The notes under the pieces: model-generated
The model's input: the letters and a program-made list of their open reading frames with translations, nothing else
What the model was told of the DNA's origin: nothing
Database searches by the model: none
Part shown: in pieces, positions 43,796-52,344 of the stretch
Layout of the letters: every line of letters begins with the position of its first letter
Position numbering within the stretch: the stretch's first letter is position 1
NCBI RefSeq assembly: GCF_002906255.1
Contig: NZ_POTC01000002.1
Coordinates: 1-64,000, forward strand
DNA length: 64,000 bases
From: Novacetimonas maltaceti
GTDB taxonomy: Bacteria; Pseudomonadota; Alphaproteobacteria; Acetobacterales; Acetobacteraceae
Direction: 5' to 3'
Made by a program: the position numbers and the translations under genes

Positions 43796-46569
43796 CGCAG
43801 GCGGGCGACATTCCGGCCGTCCCCCCAACACGCGGGACCTCCCCGGCGGTGGCGGCGGACGTGTCCTCCTTCCCCACGCGCCTTGCACGGGCGCGGGCGC
43901 GGGCGCGGCGCGTCCTGTGGGTCGAACGCCTGTGGCCCATCATGCTGCCCATCGCGGACGTGGCCGGCGGCGTCGCCCTTCTGGGCCTGCTGCGCATCCC
44001 GCAGCGCCTGCCCGATGGCGTGCATGCCGCATTCCTGCTGGCACTGGGCGCGGGATGCGCAGGCTGGGCCATCCGCCGCTATCGCCGGGGGCAGGCGCCG
44101 GATGACGCCACGCTTGACCGGCGTATCGAACAGGCATCGGACCTGCCCGACCGGCCGTTGCAGACGCTGCTCGACACCCCTGCGCAGACCTCTGCCGATC
44201 CGGCCGGCGCCCGCGCGGCGGAAGCACTGTGGCGGATCCACCTGCAACGCACCGGCGCGCGGATCGGACGGCTGAAGGCGGGCTGGCCGCGCCTGTGGCC
44301 CGTGGGGCGCGAGGCATCATGGGCGACGCTGGCACTGGCCCCGCTTCTGGCGGTCGGACTGGTCTGGGCCGGGCCATCCGCCCCCGGACGGATCGGGGCG
44401 GCGTTCATCCCCGGGACGGATGACGCGGATACGCCACGACCACAGATCCATGCGTGGATCACCATGCCTTCCTATGCCCCCGGGGCGCCGGTCTTCCTTG
44501 ATGATCGCAAGGGCACGGCCACCGTCCCGGCGGGCGCGGTGCTCAGCGTGACCGTGACGGGACTGCATGGCACACCGGTCCTGCGCGCGCACGCCGCCAC
44601 GAAGGGTGAAAGCATCGGCCCTCATGACTTCCATGCACTGGATTCCGCCAACTGGTCCGTGGAGGCCCCGCTGCTGGCGGATGGCGCGCTGAGCCTGCGC
44701 GGGCGTGGGCGACTGCTGAGCCAGTGGGACCTGAAGGTGACGCCCAATCCCGTCCCCCTCGTCACATGGGGGCCGGACCCCGGCGCGAAGGACGGGGAAT
44801 GGCGCACGCGCCTGCCCTACAGGGTCTCGCAGCCCTATGGCATTGCCTCACTGCGGGTGGAAATGCGGCTGCCGGGTGACGAACACGCGGCCCATGCGCG
44901 CGTGCTGTCGGTTCCGATCCCGCTGAACGGGCATCCCCATTCGGCAGAGGCCGTGGCCACCCCTGACCTGTCATCCGACCCATGGGCGGGGGAGGATGTC
45001 ATCGCAACACTTGTCGCGACCAGCGACAGCGGCACGAGCGCCACCTCCGCCCCGGTGCATTTCCGCCTTGGCGCGCGGGTCTTCCATAACCCGATGGCCA
45101 AGGCGCTGCTCGATATCCGCAAGCGCCTTGCCCTTGGGCGTGAAAGCCGCTTCACCGCGGGTGAGGAACTGCACGGCCTGGGCATGACCTCCGCGCCGAT
45201 GACCCACAGCCCCAGCCTGATGATCGCCCTGAGCAGCGTGTCCTACCTGCTCAGCCTGCATGAAGTGGACACCGCGCAGGCCATCGAGCAGGCGGTCGGG
45301 CGGTTGTGGTACCTGGCGCTGGATGTCGAGCATGACCGCCACGACGACATCGCGAACAGCCAGGCCGATTTCGACATCCAGATGGCCGAGGAAGCCCTCG
45401 ACGCGCAGATCGAGCATATGCGCGAACCTGACGGCAGGCCCACCCATTCGGCACAGGCGCAGGCCGAACTGCAACGCCGCGTGCAGGCGCTGAAGGATGC
45501 GATCCAGCGCAAGATGCAGGCCCTGATGGAACAGGCGATGCGCGACCATTCCGCCATCCCCGCCATGCCGGAGATGTCACAGACGGGGGAGCAGAACCTG
45601 TCGCGCATGATGCAGCAGTTGCAGGACGATGCCGCCAACGGGCGTTCCGCCGACGCGCTGGAGAAACTCCACCAGATGGAGGACATGGCCGGGCAGATGC
45701 GCAATGCGACGCCGCAGGACATCATGCAGGCCGCGCGCCAGTACCAGGCGCAGCAGGACATGCGCGAACAGCAGGCCGCCCTGCGTGACATGATCCACCA
45801 GCAGTCCGCCCTGCTTGACCATACGCAGCAGCGGATCGAACAGGACGCGGCCAGCGCGGCGGCACGCCAGACCGACATGGACAGCATGAATGATGGCGAA
45901 GACCTGTCGAACATGTCCACGCCGGAACTTCTGCGGCGACTGGGCCTGACCCCGCCGGGACAGCAGGCCGCCCCGGAAAAACAGCCCCCCACCGCCGAGA
46001 GCCAGACGCCGGAGGCGCATGAGGAACAGCAGCATGCCGACCGTGCGACACAGCATGCGCTGGCCCGCGCGCTGCATGAACTGCAGAAGGAGTTCAAGAC
46101 CCTGAGCGGCAAGGACGTCCCGGCGCTGAAGCAGGCATTGTCGGACATGAAGGCCGTGCGCACCGCCCTGACGGCGGGCAAGGACCCCGATGCCGCCACG
46201 GCGGAGCGGAAAGTCCTGGCCGACCTGCAGAAAGGCGGCCAGCAGATGCGTCAGGCCGCCAAGGGGTCGGGCAAGGGCATGACGATCTTCCTGCCGTCAC
46301 TGGCCGGAAGCAAGGGATCCGGCGGATCGAAACCGGGACAGCCGGACGAGGAAGAAACGCCCGACAACGCCAGCAAGGAACCGCGTGACCCGTTGGGACG
46401 CAAGACCGGCGACGGCAATGCAGGCATGGACAGCGACACCCATGTACCTGACAAGGCTGCCCGCGAACGCGCACGGGAAATCGAGCAGGAACTGCGCCGC
46501 CGCGATTCCGACCGCACCCGGCCGCCAGAAGAACTGCAGTATCTCGACCGGCTGCTACAGTCATTCTGA
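43792..46569 (+). CDS. TIGR02302-family (DUF4175) membrane protein
   Basis: 925 residues. Two membrane helices near 46-66 and 72-92 and a third near 178-200, then a large beta-rich periplasmic part (about 210-460), followed by a long charged, Gln/Met-rich coiled coil (about 510-800) with many repeated MQQLQ-like heptads and a Lys/Gly/Ser-rich tail. The layout matches the TIGR02302 family, found next to lysA in many alphaproteobacteria. The function is unknown. A repeat/terminator element follows. Confidence 0.8.
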   Translation: MTQAGDIPAVPPTRGTSPAVAADVSSFPTRLARARARARRVLWVERLWPIMLPIADVAGGVALLGLLRIPQRLPDGVHAAFLLALGAGCAGWAIRRYRRGQAPDDATLDRRIEQASDLPDRPLQTLLDTPAQTSADPAGARAAEALWRIHLQRTGARIGRLKAGWPRLWPVGREASWATLALAPLLAVGLVWAGPSAPGRIGAAFIPGTDDADTPRPQIHAWITMPSYAPGAPVFLDDRKGTATVPAGAVLSVTVTGLHGTPVLRAHAATKGESIGPHDFHALDSANWSVEAPLLADGALSLRGRGRLLSQWDLKVTPNPVPLVTWGPDPGAKDGEWRTRLPYRVSQPYGIASLRVEMRLPGDEHAAHARVLSVPIPLNGHPHSAEAVATPDLSSDPWAGEDVIATLVATSDSGTSATSAPVHFRLGARVFHNPMAKALLDIRKRLALGRESRFTAGEELHGLGMTSAPMTHSPSLMIALSSVSYLLSLHEVDTAQAIEQAVGRLWYLALDVEHDRHDDIANSQADFDIQMAEEALDAQIEHMREPDGRPTHSAQAQAELQRRVQALKDAIQRKMQALMEQAMRDHSAIPAMPEMSQTGEQNLSRMMQQLQDDAANGRSADALEKLHQMEDMAGQMRNATPQDIMQAARQYQAQQDMREQQAALRDMIHQQSALLDHTQQRIEQDAASAAARQTDMDSMNDGEDLSNMSTPELLRRLGLTPPGQQAAPEKQPPTAESQTPEAHEEQQHADRATQHALARALHELQKEFKTLSGKDVPALKQALSDMKAVRTALTAGKDPDAATAERKVLADLQKGGQQMRQAAKGSGKGMTIFLPSLAGSKGSGGSKPGQPDEEETPDNASKEPRDPLGRKTGDGNAGMDSDTHVPDKAARERAREIEQELRRRDSDRTRPPEELQYLDRLLQSF

Positions 46570-46590
46570 TCCGGTTTTTGTCGGATAAAG

Positions 46591-46737
46591 GTTTTTGGTG
46601 AAGCTTTTTTTTCAACAAGCTTCGACAAGGTCGCCTTTCAAATCAAAAGGCGACATCCCGAAACTTTCATTCTTCTTCATCAACCTTCGCAAAGCCTGCA
46701 TTCTTCGAGGCTTTTTGAAAAAAGCTTCACCAAAAAC
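46591..46737. repeat. Palindromic repeat, copy 3, with 20-bp terminal inverted repeats
   Basis: A perfect 20-base inverted repeat forms the ends (46591-46610 and 46718-46737). Inside, GAAGCTT/AAGCTTC (46600-46623) and TCGCCTTT/AAAGGCGA (46631-46653) repeat hairpins B and A of copies 1 and 2 in reverse order, followed by about 60 bases of other sequence. It lies between the convergent ends of the TIGR02302 gene and the antiporter gene. The long perfect ends make it look like a small mobile or formerly mobile palindromic unit. Confidence 0.75.
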
Positions 46738-46786
46738 TTCTGGATGACTGGCTGACGATTGCGCCGGCAGGGTGATCCTTTTGCCC

Positions 46787-49414
46787 TCAGTCCTTTTTAT
46801 CGGGGTCCGTGTCCTCGCGCACCGGCAGGACGGATGTCACGGGTGCAATCGCCAGTGCGATCGCATCATCGGATGGCGGTACCCCCGGCCTGTCCTTCCC
46901 CTCCCCCGGCAGCAGGTGTGCATCGGGCATTTCCCCGTCCGCACGCGCCTGCGCCAGTTTCATCAGGTTGTCGCGCACGATGGGATATTCCTCCACAAGG
47001 CGGCGGAAAGTGCGCGCGCTCATCGTCAGGAAATGCCCGAACTGCAAGGACCTGCTCGTCGCGGCGACGCGCGCGCCGGTCAGCGCTTCTTCCGCGCCAA
47101 TGACCGCGCCCGCGCCAAAGCGGACGTCGCGTTCGGCGTAATGGGTCTCCGCCAGTCCCGCGCTGATGAAATAGATGGTGTGGACCTTCTGCCCGCGCTT
47201 GTACAGCCGCTCCCCTGGGGAGGAGAAATGCAGCGACATCTTCATGGACAGGTCGTGCAGCACCCCGTCCGGCAGGCCCTTGAAGATGGCAAACCCATGG
47301 ATACGGCTTTCGATCCCGGCCTTGATGTTGAACTTCAGCCGGAAATCCAGATGCGCGCGCCGCTGCTCCACATCGCGGTGCAGTTCACGGTGCAGTTCGT
47401 CGCTGAGCAGGGATTCGGACAGGAGGGAGTCGTATTTCTCCTCCTCCAGACGCAGGGCCACCTGCCGCAGCATGCGGTTTTCCAGCGCCTCGGAATAGCC
47501 ATGGTAATGCAGCCGCAGGGTCTGCAGGGCCTCGTCCAGCAGCTTGCACTGCCGACCCAGCACCTCACCGACGATTTCGCTGATGCGCACGCCCAGCGTC
47601 GGCTCCATGCGCGTGCGCATGAAGCGCGTCAGGGAGAGCGAGACGAAATGCGCGATCATCAGCATCTCGAACCGCTCGGTCATGCAGTACATCAGCGGCA
47701 GGTCGAAATGCAGCCGGTGATGGATCGCCTGCGCGATGCGGAACCGTAGCGACGGCTTCAGCCTGCGCCGCAGCGCACGCACATAGCCGAACCGCCCCTC
47801 CAGCCGCGCGCCATCGACCATCGCCTCCGCCGAGCGCAGCAGCGTTTCCATCACCCTGCGCGACAGGCCCTGTATGCGGAACAGGTCCAGCAGGATGGAG
47901 CGTTCACGGTTGCCAATCACGATCAGCGCCAGCGTCACGCGCTGCCGGTCACCCAGTGCGGTATCGAATGTGTTGGCCTGCTGTTCCGTCGTCACCCGAC
48001 GGTCAAGGAACTGCACCACCGAATTGGTGACATTGCGTGAAAAGCCGAGTTCGCCCGCGACCTCGCGCGTCTGGTCACGCACTTCGCCCAGACCGATGGC
48101 AAGGATCTGGTGGCGCAGCGCCTGGTCGATCAGCGGCAGTTGGTCGAGCTTCAGGAACAGCACGAGATAGCGCAGCGTCGTGCCATTGACGAACAGGGTG
48201 ATCAGCACAAAACCCGTGGCGATGATGCCGATGAAGTGCGCGATCTGGGTGGAAACATGCTCGTTTTCCGTCACGGCAAGCGCCAGCGCCAGCGTGATGG
48301 CGCCACGCAGCCCGCCCCAGACCATCGTGATCTTGAACGGGGTCGGCACCGGCGGCGACAGGCGGGTGGCGGCAAGGATGGGCAGCATCCCGAACACCAC
48401 GGACCCGCGCGCCAGAAGCCCCGCCCCCGTCGCGATCAGGATCAGCACGCAGTCCCAGCGCGTCATCCCCGCCAGAAGGCGCGGCACCAGCATGGAAGCC
48501 AGCACGAACACCAGCGACCCCGCCCAGAAGACAAGCTGCTGCCACAGTTCATTGAGGAAGCGCCATGTCTGCGGCCGGAAGGTCGAAGGACCGTAGATGG
48601 AGATCGTCATCCCCGATGCCGCCGTGGCGACCACGCCGGAAAAGCCGAGGAATTCGTCACATACGATATAGGACAGGTACGGCAGCGCCACCGTCAGCGT
48701 GATTTCGGCGGCGGGTGCGGCCCCGATGGTCGCGATCAGCATCAGCGTCAGGCGGCCGAAGACCACCCCGATCACCAGCGCACCCGCGAACGACACCAGG
48801 AATTCCAGCACCGCCCCGCCCAGCATGATCTTGTGATGCGCGGTGATGGACGCCAGCAGGATGGAGAAGATGGAAATGGCCGCCGCGTCATTCAGCAGCG
48901 CCTCCCCCTCCACCAGTCGGGTCAGGCGGCTGGCCGCGCCGATTTCCTTGAAGATCCCCGCCACGGCGGACGGGTCGGTCGTCGCCACGATGGAACCAAG
49001 CAGCAGGCACACCGCCAGCGGCAGTCCCGCAAACGGATACAGCGCCAGCCCGATCGTGGCCGTGGACACCACAACCGCCACCACCGCCAGCAAGAGCACC
49101 GTGGCCGTTTCATGCGCCAGGCGCCGCACGTCGATGCCCAGCGCGCCCTGGAACACGAGGATCGGCAGGAAGATCAGCAGGAAGGCTTCGCTGTTGAGCG
49201 GGAAATCCAGCAGCGTTTCGGCGGCACCACTGAAAATCTCAAGGTGCGTGCTGCGCAGGACAAGGTCCGCCACCCCACCGATGACAATGCCAACGATGGC
49301 CAGCAGAACCGTTTCCGACAGTTCCAGACGACGGGCAATCGGCTGCACGGTACTGACGACCACCAGCAACATGGCAATCGCCATGAGAATTGCCGCAAGA
49401 CCCGCTATCGCCAT
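46787..49414 (-). CDS. Na+/H+ antiporter (CPA1) with C-terminal cyclic-nucleotide-binding domain
   Basis: 875 residues. Twelve or so membrane segments in the first 410 residues carry TTDPSAVAGIFKEIG near 147 and LLNDAAAISIF near 172, the exchange-site Asn-Asp pair of CPA1 antiporters, and VWGGLRGAITLALAL near 365. A 300-residue cytoplasmic helical region follows, then a cNMP-binding-like beta-roll (about 690-800: GLPDGVLHDLSMKM, GERLYKRGQ, YFISAGLAE). The plan resembles plant SOS1 and sperm NHE. ATG 49414 has AGGG upstream. Confidence 0.85.
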   Translation of the reverse strand: MAIAGLAAILMAIAMLLVVVSTVQPIARRLELSETVLLAIVGIVIGGVADLVLRSTHLEIFSGAAETLLDFPLNSEAFLLIFLPILVFQGALGIDVRRLAHETATVLLLAVVAVVVSTATIGLALYPFAGLPLAVCLLLGSIVATTDPSAVAGIFKEIGAASRLTRLVEGEALLNDAAAISIFSILLASITAHHKIMLGGAVLEFLVSFAGALVIGVVFGRLTLMLIATIGAAPAAEITLTVALPYLSYIVCDEFLGFSGVVATAASGMTISIYGPSTFRPQTWRFLNELWQQLVFWAGSLVFVLASMLVPRLLAGMTRWDCVLILIATGAGLLARGSVVFGMLPILAATRLSPPVPTPFKITMVWGGLRGAITLALALAVTENEHVSTQIAHFIGIIATGFVLITLFVNGTTLRYLVLFLKLDQLPLIDQALRHQILAIGLGEVRDQTREVAGELGFSRNVTNSVVQFLDRRVTTEQQANTFDTALGDRQRVTLALIVIGNRERSILLDLFRIQGLSRRVMETLLRSAEAMVDGARLEGRFGYVRALRRRLKPSLRFRIAQAIHHRLHFDLPLMYCMTERFEMLMIAHFVSLSLTRFMRTRMEPTLGVRISEIVGEVLGRQCKLLDEALQTLRLHYHGYSEALENRMLRQVALRLEEEKYDSLLSESLLSDELHRELHRDVEQRRAHLDFRLKFNIKAGIESRIHGFAIFKGLPDGVLHDLSMKMSLHFSSPGERLYKRGQKVHTIYFISAGLAETHYAERDVRFGAGAVIGAEEALTGARVAATSRSLQFGHFLTMSARTFRRLVEEYPIVRDNLMKLAQARADGEMPDAHLLPGEGKDRPGVPPSDDAIALAIAPVTSVLPVREDTDPDKKD

Positions 49415-49666
49415 TCAACGCCCTCAAATTCTGGAAACCAAGCCCCCGTCCGGACCATCCTGTCGCCCAACCATGGACAGAATATGTCCGCCACCCGAAG
49501 ATTTCCCGTCCGGGCAGGGATAAAAACGCCGCGTCACCATTTTTTCACCCATCCAAATTATGGGCGGCAGGCCTACGGCCCTAGCTTGGCATATCGTTCA
49601 TGAAAATTCCGCCTACACCTCGATTGTATTTATGCCACATCCTCGTTGCACATAATACACAGAATT

Positions 49667-50299
49667 TCAGGTTATCGTACCGCCCGTCACATCTGCCGGG
49701 CGGGTTGCGTCCAGCCATGCACGGACCTGCCCGGCAGGATCGGGCATGCGGATGAAATCCGACACGGCGGACACACAGTCCGCCCCCGCCGCGATACATG
49801 ACGGCGCACGTGCCAGCGTGATCCCGCCAATGGCCACCAGCGGCAGATCCCCCACCAGGCGCTTCCATTCACGCAGGCGCTCCACCCCCTGCGGTCCCCA
49901 CGGCATTTTCTTGAGTTTTGTGGGCCATACCGGCCCCAGCGCGACATAATCAGGCCGCACGTCCAGCGCGCGTTGCAGTTCATCGTGACTGTGGGTGCTG
50001 ACCCCGAGGCGCAGCCCGGCACGGCGGATCGCGGGCAGGTCGGCCTCATCAAGGTCTTCCTGGCCCAGATGGATGAAATCGAGTCCTTCCTCGATCGCGA
50101 TCCGCCAGTAATCATTGAGCACGAGGCTCACGCCATGCGTCCGCGCCAGCGCCGCACCACGACGTATTTCCGCGCGCAGCGCATCTTCGGCCATGTCCTT
50201 GAGGCGCAACTGTATCAGTTTTGCACCGGCCTGCCCCAGGGTCGCGACCCAGTCGGCACGATCCACGACGGGATAGATGCGTGAAGGAAGCGCCCTCAT
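49667..50299 (-). CDS. thiE: Thiamine-phosphate synthase
   Basis: 210 residues, TIM barrel. [10 protein letters not shown] near 26 (pyrophosphate Arg/Lys), [25 protein letters not shown] near 60, [11 protein letters not shown] near 117 and VAIGGITL near 155. It joins the thiazole and pyrimidine moieties. ATG overlaps the thiG stop. It is the last gene of thiO-thiS-thiG-thiE. About 250 bases downstream of it have no gene and probably hold the antiporter promoter. Confidence 0.9.
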   Translation of the reverse strand: MRALPSRIYPVVDRADWVATLGQAGAKLIQLRLKDMAEDALRAEIRRGAALARTHGVSLVLNDYWRIAIEEGLDFIHLGQEDLDEADLPAIRRAGLRLGVSTHSHDELQRALDVRPDYVALGPVWPTKLKKMPWGPQGVERLREWKRLVGDLPLVAIGGITLARAPSCIAAGADCVSAVSDFIRMPDPAGQVRAWLDATRPADVTGGTIT

Positions 50300-51069
50300 G
50301 CCAGCACCGCCTGCCCGATCGTCGGCGTGGAGGGCACGGCCATGTCCCGCGCCTCCATCGGGTCGGCGACATAGGCCATGCGCCCGGCCTCCACCGCCAT
50401 GGCGAAGGCCCGCGCCATTTCCACCGGATTGCCCGCCTTGGCCACCGCCGTGTTGATCAGCACCGCGTCATAGCCAAGCTCCATCGCCTGCGCCGCATGC
50501 GACGGCACGCCGATCCCCGCATCGACCACCAGCGGGATGTCGGGGAAATGCGCCCGCAACGCCCGCAGCCCGAACAGGTTGTTCAGCCCCTTGCCCGACC
50601 CGATGGGCGCCCCCCATGGCATCAGCACCTCGCACCCCGCGCGCAGCAGGCGTTCCGCGCCGACAAGGTCTTCCGTCATGTAGGGAAAGACCTTGAACCC
50701 GTCCTCGCTGAGGATACGCGCGGCCTCCACAAGGGCAAACATGTCGGGCTGGAGCGTATCGGACTCCCCGATCACCTCCAGCTTGATCCAGTCGGTGCCG
50801 AACACCTCGCGCGCCATCTGCGCCGTGGTCACGGCCTCGCGCACGCTGTGGCAGCCCGCGGTGTTGGGCAGCACCGGCACGCCAAGGTCGCGGATCAGGT
50901 TCCAGAATGCCTGCCCCGCGCGTTGCCCCGCCGATTCACGGCGCAGCGACACGGTCACGACGCCCGCATTCGCATGGCGCACCGCATCGGCCAGGATTTC
51001 GGGCGAAGGATACTGTGCCGTCCCCAGCATCAGGCGCGAGGACAGTTCCGTTCCATAAAACCGGGTCAT
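50296..51069 (-). CDS. thiG: Thiazole synthase
   Basis: 257 residues. The Schiff-base lysine is in [11 protein letters not shown] near 95; the phosphate-binding loops [13 protein letters not shown] near 148 and [12 protein letters not shown] near 181 are typical. It builds the thiazole phosphate ring from deoxyxylulose phosphate, dehydroglycine and ThiS-thiocarboxylate. It starts nine bases after thiS. Confidence 0.93.
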   Translation of the reverse strand: MTRFYGTELSSRLMLGTAQYPSPEILADAVRHANAGVVTVSLRRESAGQRAGQAFWNLIRDLGVPVLPNTAGCHSVREAVTTAQMAREVFGTDWIKLEVIGESDTLQPDMFALVEAARILSEDGFKVFPYMTEDLVGAERLLRAGCEVLMPWGAPIGSGKGLNNLFGLRALRAHFPDIPLVVDAGIGVPSHAAQAMELGYDAVLINTAVAKAGNPVEMARAFAMAVEAGRMAYVADPMEARDMAVPSTPTIGQAVLA

Positions 51070-51078
51070 GCCGCGTGC

Positions 51079-51276
51079 CTATCCCCCCTGCATCGGGGCC
51101 AGGATTTCCACCCGGCACCCTTCATGAAGCGGCTGCGCGCCACGGCGGGCGGCGGCGATGAAATCGCCATCGACGGCGGTCGCGACACAGGCATCGCCAT
51201 AGCCGAGTTCACGCAGCAGGGCGTCGAGCGTCTGCACGCCAACGTCATGAACTTCCTCGTTCACAAGGATCTTCAT
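51079..51276 (-). CDS. thiS: Sulfur carrier protein ThiS
   Basis: 65 residues, ubiquitin-like fold, ending in the required Gly-Gly (MQGG). It starts MKILVNEEVHD at ATG 51276 with GGAG just upstream; a longer frame is Cys/Arg-rich and spurious. The C-terminal thiocarboxylate gives sulfur to ThiG. It lies between thiO and thiG. Confidence 0.92.
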   Translation of the reverse strand: MKILVNEEVHDVGVQTLDALLRELGYGDACVATAVDGDFIAAARRGAQPLHEGCRVEILAPMQGG

Positions 51277-51301
51277 CCGTATTCTCCTCGCTTTGCGCCG
51301 T

Positions 51302-52309
51302 TCAGGAACCGAACACGATATCCGCCGCCTCCCGCGCCCGCACCGGCGACAGTAGGAAGCCATGGCGGTACATGCCATTCACATAAATTCGCTTACCATC
51401 GCGCCGGACGGCAGGCATGTTGTCCGGATATGACGGGCGCAGGCCGGTTCCGGTTTCTAGTATTTCCGCCTCGCCAAAGGCCGGGTGCAGGGCATAGACC
51501 GCGCCGAGGAGTTCCACCATCGAACGCAGCGTCATGCCGCCGGCGTTTTCGCTTTCGATCATCGTCGCCCCCACCATGAACACATGGTCAGCGCGCGGGA
51601 CAATGTAAACCGGGATGCGCGGATGCAGCATGCGCACCGGCCGCGACAGGGTGACATCGCGACAGCGCAGCAGCAGCATCTCGCCGCGCACGCCGCGCAT
51701 GTCGGACATCACGTCGCGCGCGGCGATGCCGGTGCAGTCCACGATCCAGTCGTAAGCTGCCTCATCATACGTCACGGGCGCGTTGCACACGACCTGACCG
51801 CCAAGCGCCTCCACCCTGCGGCCCAGCGCCAGCAGCGCGTCACGCGGGTTGACGTGGCCTTCATGTTCGAAAAACAGCGCGCGGGAGAAACGGTCGGCCA
51901 GTTCCGGCTCCAGTTGCGCGATCTCCGCCTCCCCGATCGTGCGGAAATGCGACGTGCGCCGCCCGAACCGCGCGATTTCGCCCACGTCGCGCGCCGGGGC
52001 CAGCACCAGCGTGCCGTTGCGCACCACATCGGGCACATGCGCATCCCACCAGTCGAGCGAGGACAGCGACTGCGCGGTGACCTCCGGCGTTGCGGACTCC
52101 GCCTCGCACCACGGGGCGAGCATCCCGCCCGCCTTCCATGACGCGCCGGAACCGATGCGCGGCCCGCGTTCATGCACCACCACGCGCGCACCCCGTTCGG
52201 CCAGGGTCACGGCGGCAGTCATGCCCGAGACACCCGCACCAAGCACCAGCACGGACGGGCCGTGACCGGGCGGCGTGGAATCGGCAGGCCTGTGCTGCGG
52301 CTGTGACAT
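51302..52309 (-). CDS. thiO: Glycine oxidase ThiO
   Basis: 335 residues, DAO-family FAD oxidase. The dinucleotide fold is VLVLGAGVSGMTAAVTLAERGARVVVHE near 20-47; further blocks are SWKAGGMLAPWCEAE near 57 and a C-terminal GMYRHGFLLSPVRA. It oxidises glycine to the dehydroglycine needed by ThiG, the aerobic route. First gene of the thi operon; only 35 bases separate it from glmS, too little for a TPP riboswitch. Confidence 0.88.
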   Translation of the reverse strand: MSQPQHRPADSTPPGHGPSVLVLGAGVSGMTAAVTLAERGARVVVHERGPRIGSGASWKAGGMLAPWCEAESATPEVTAQSLSSLDWWDAHVPDVVRNGTLVLAPARDVGEIARFGRRTSHFRTIGEAEIAQLEPELADRFSRALFFEHEGHVNPRDALLALGRRVEALGGQVVCNAPVTYDEAAYDWIVDCTGIAARDVMSDMRGVRGEMLLLRCRDVTLSRPVRMLHPRIPVYIVPRADHVFMVGATMIESENAGGMTLRSMVELLGAVYALHPAFGEAEILETGTGLRPSYPDNMPAVRRDGKRIYVNGMYRHGFLLSPVRAREAADIVFGS

Positions 52310-52344
52310 CGGCTGGGTCCTTGATCTGTCGTGGGGCGGGAACG

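Noticed and set aside
52310-52344. TPP riboswitch before thiO
   Set aside because: Only 35 bases, no conserved THI-element words.
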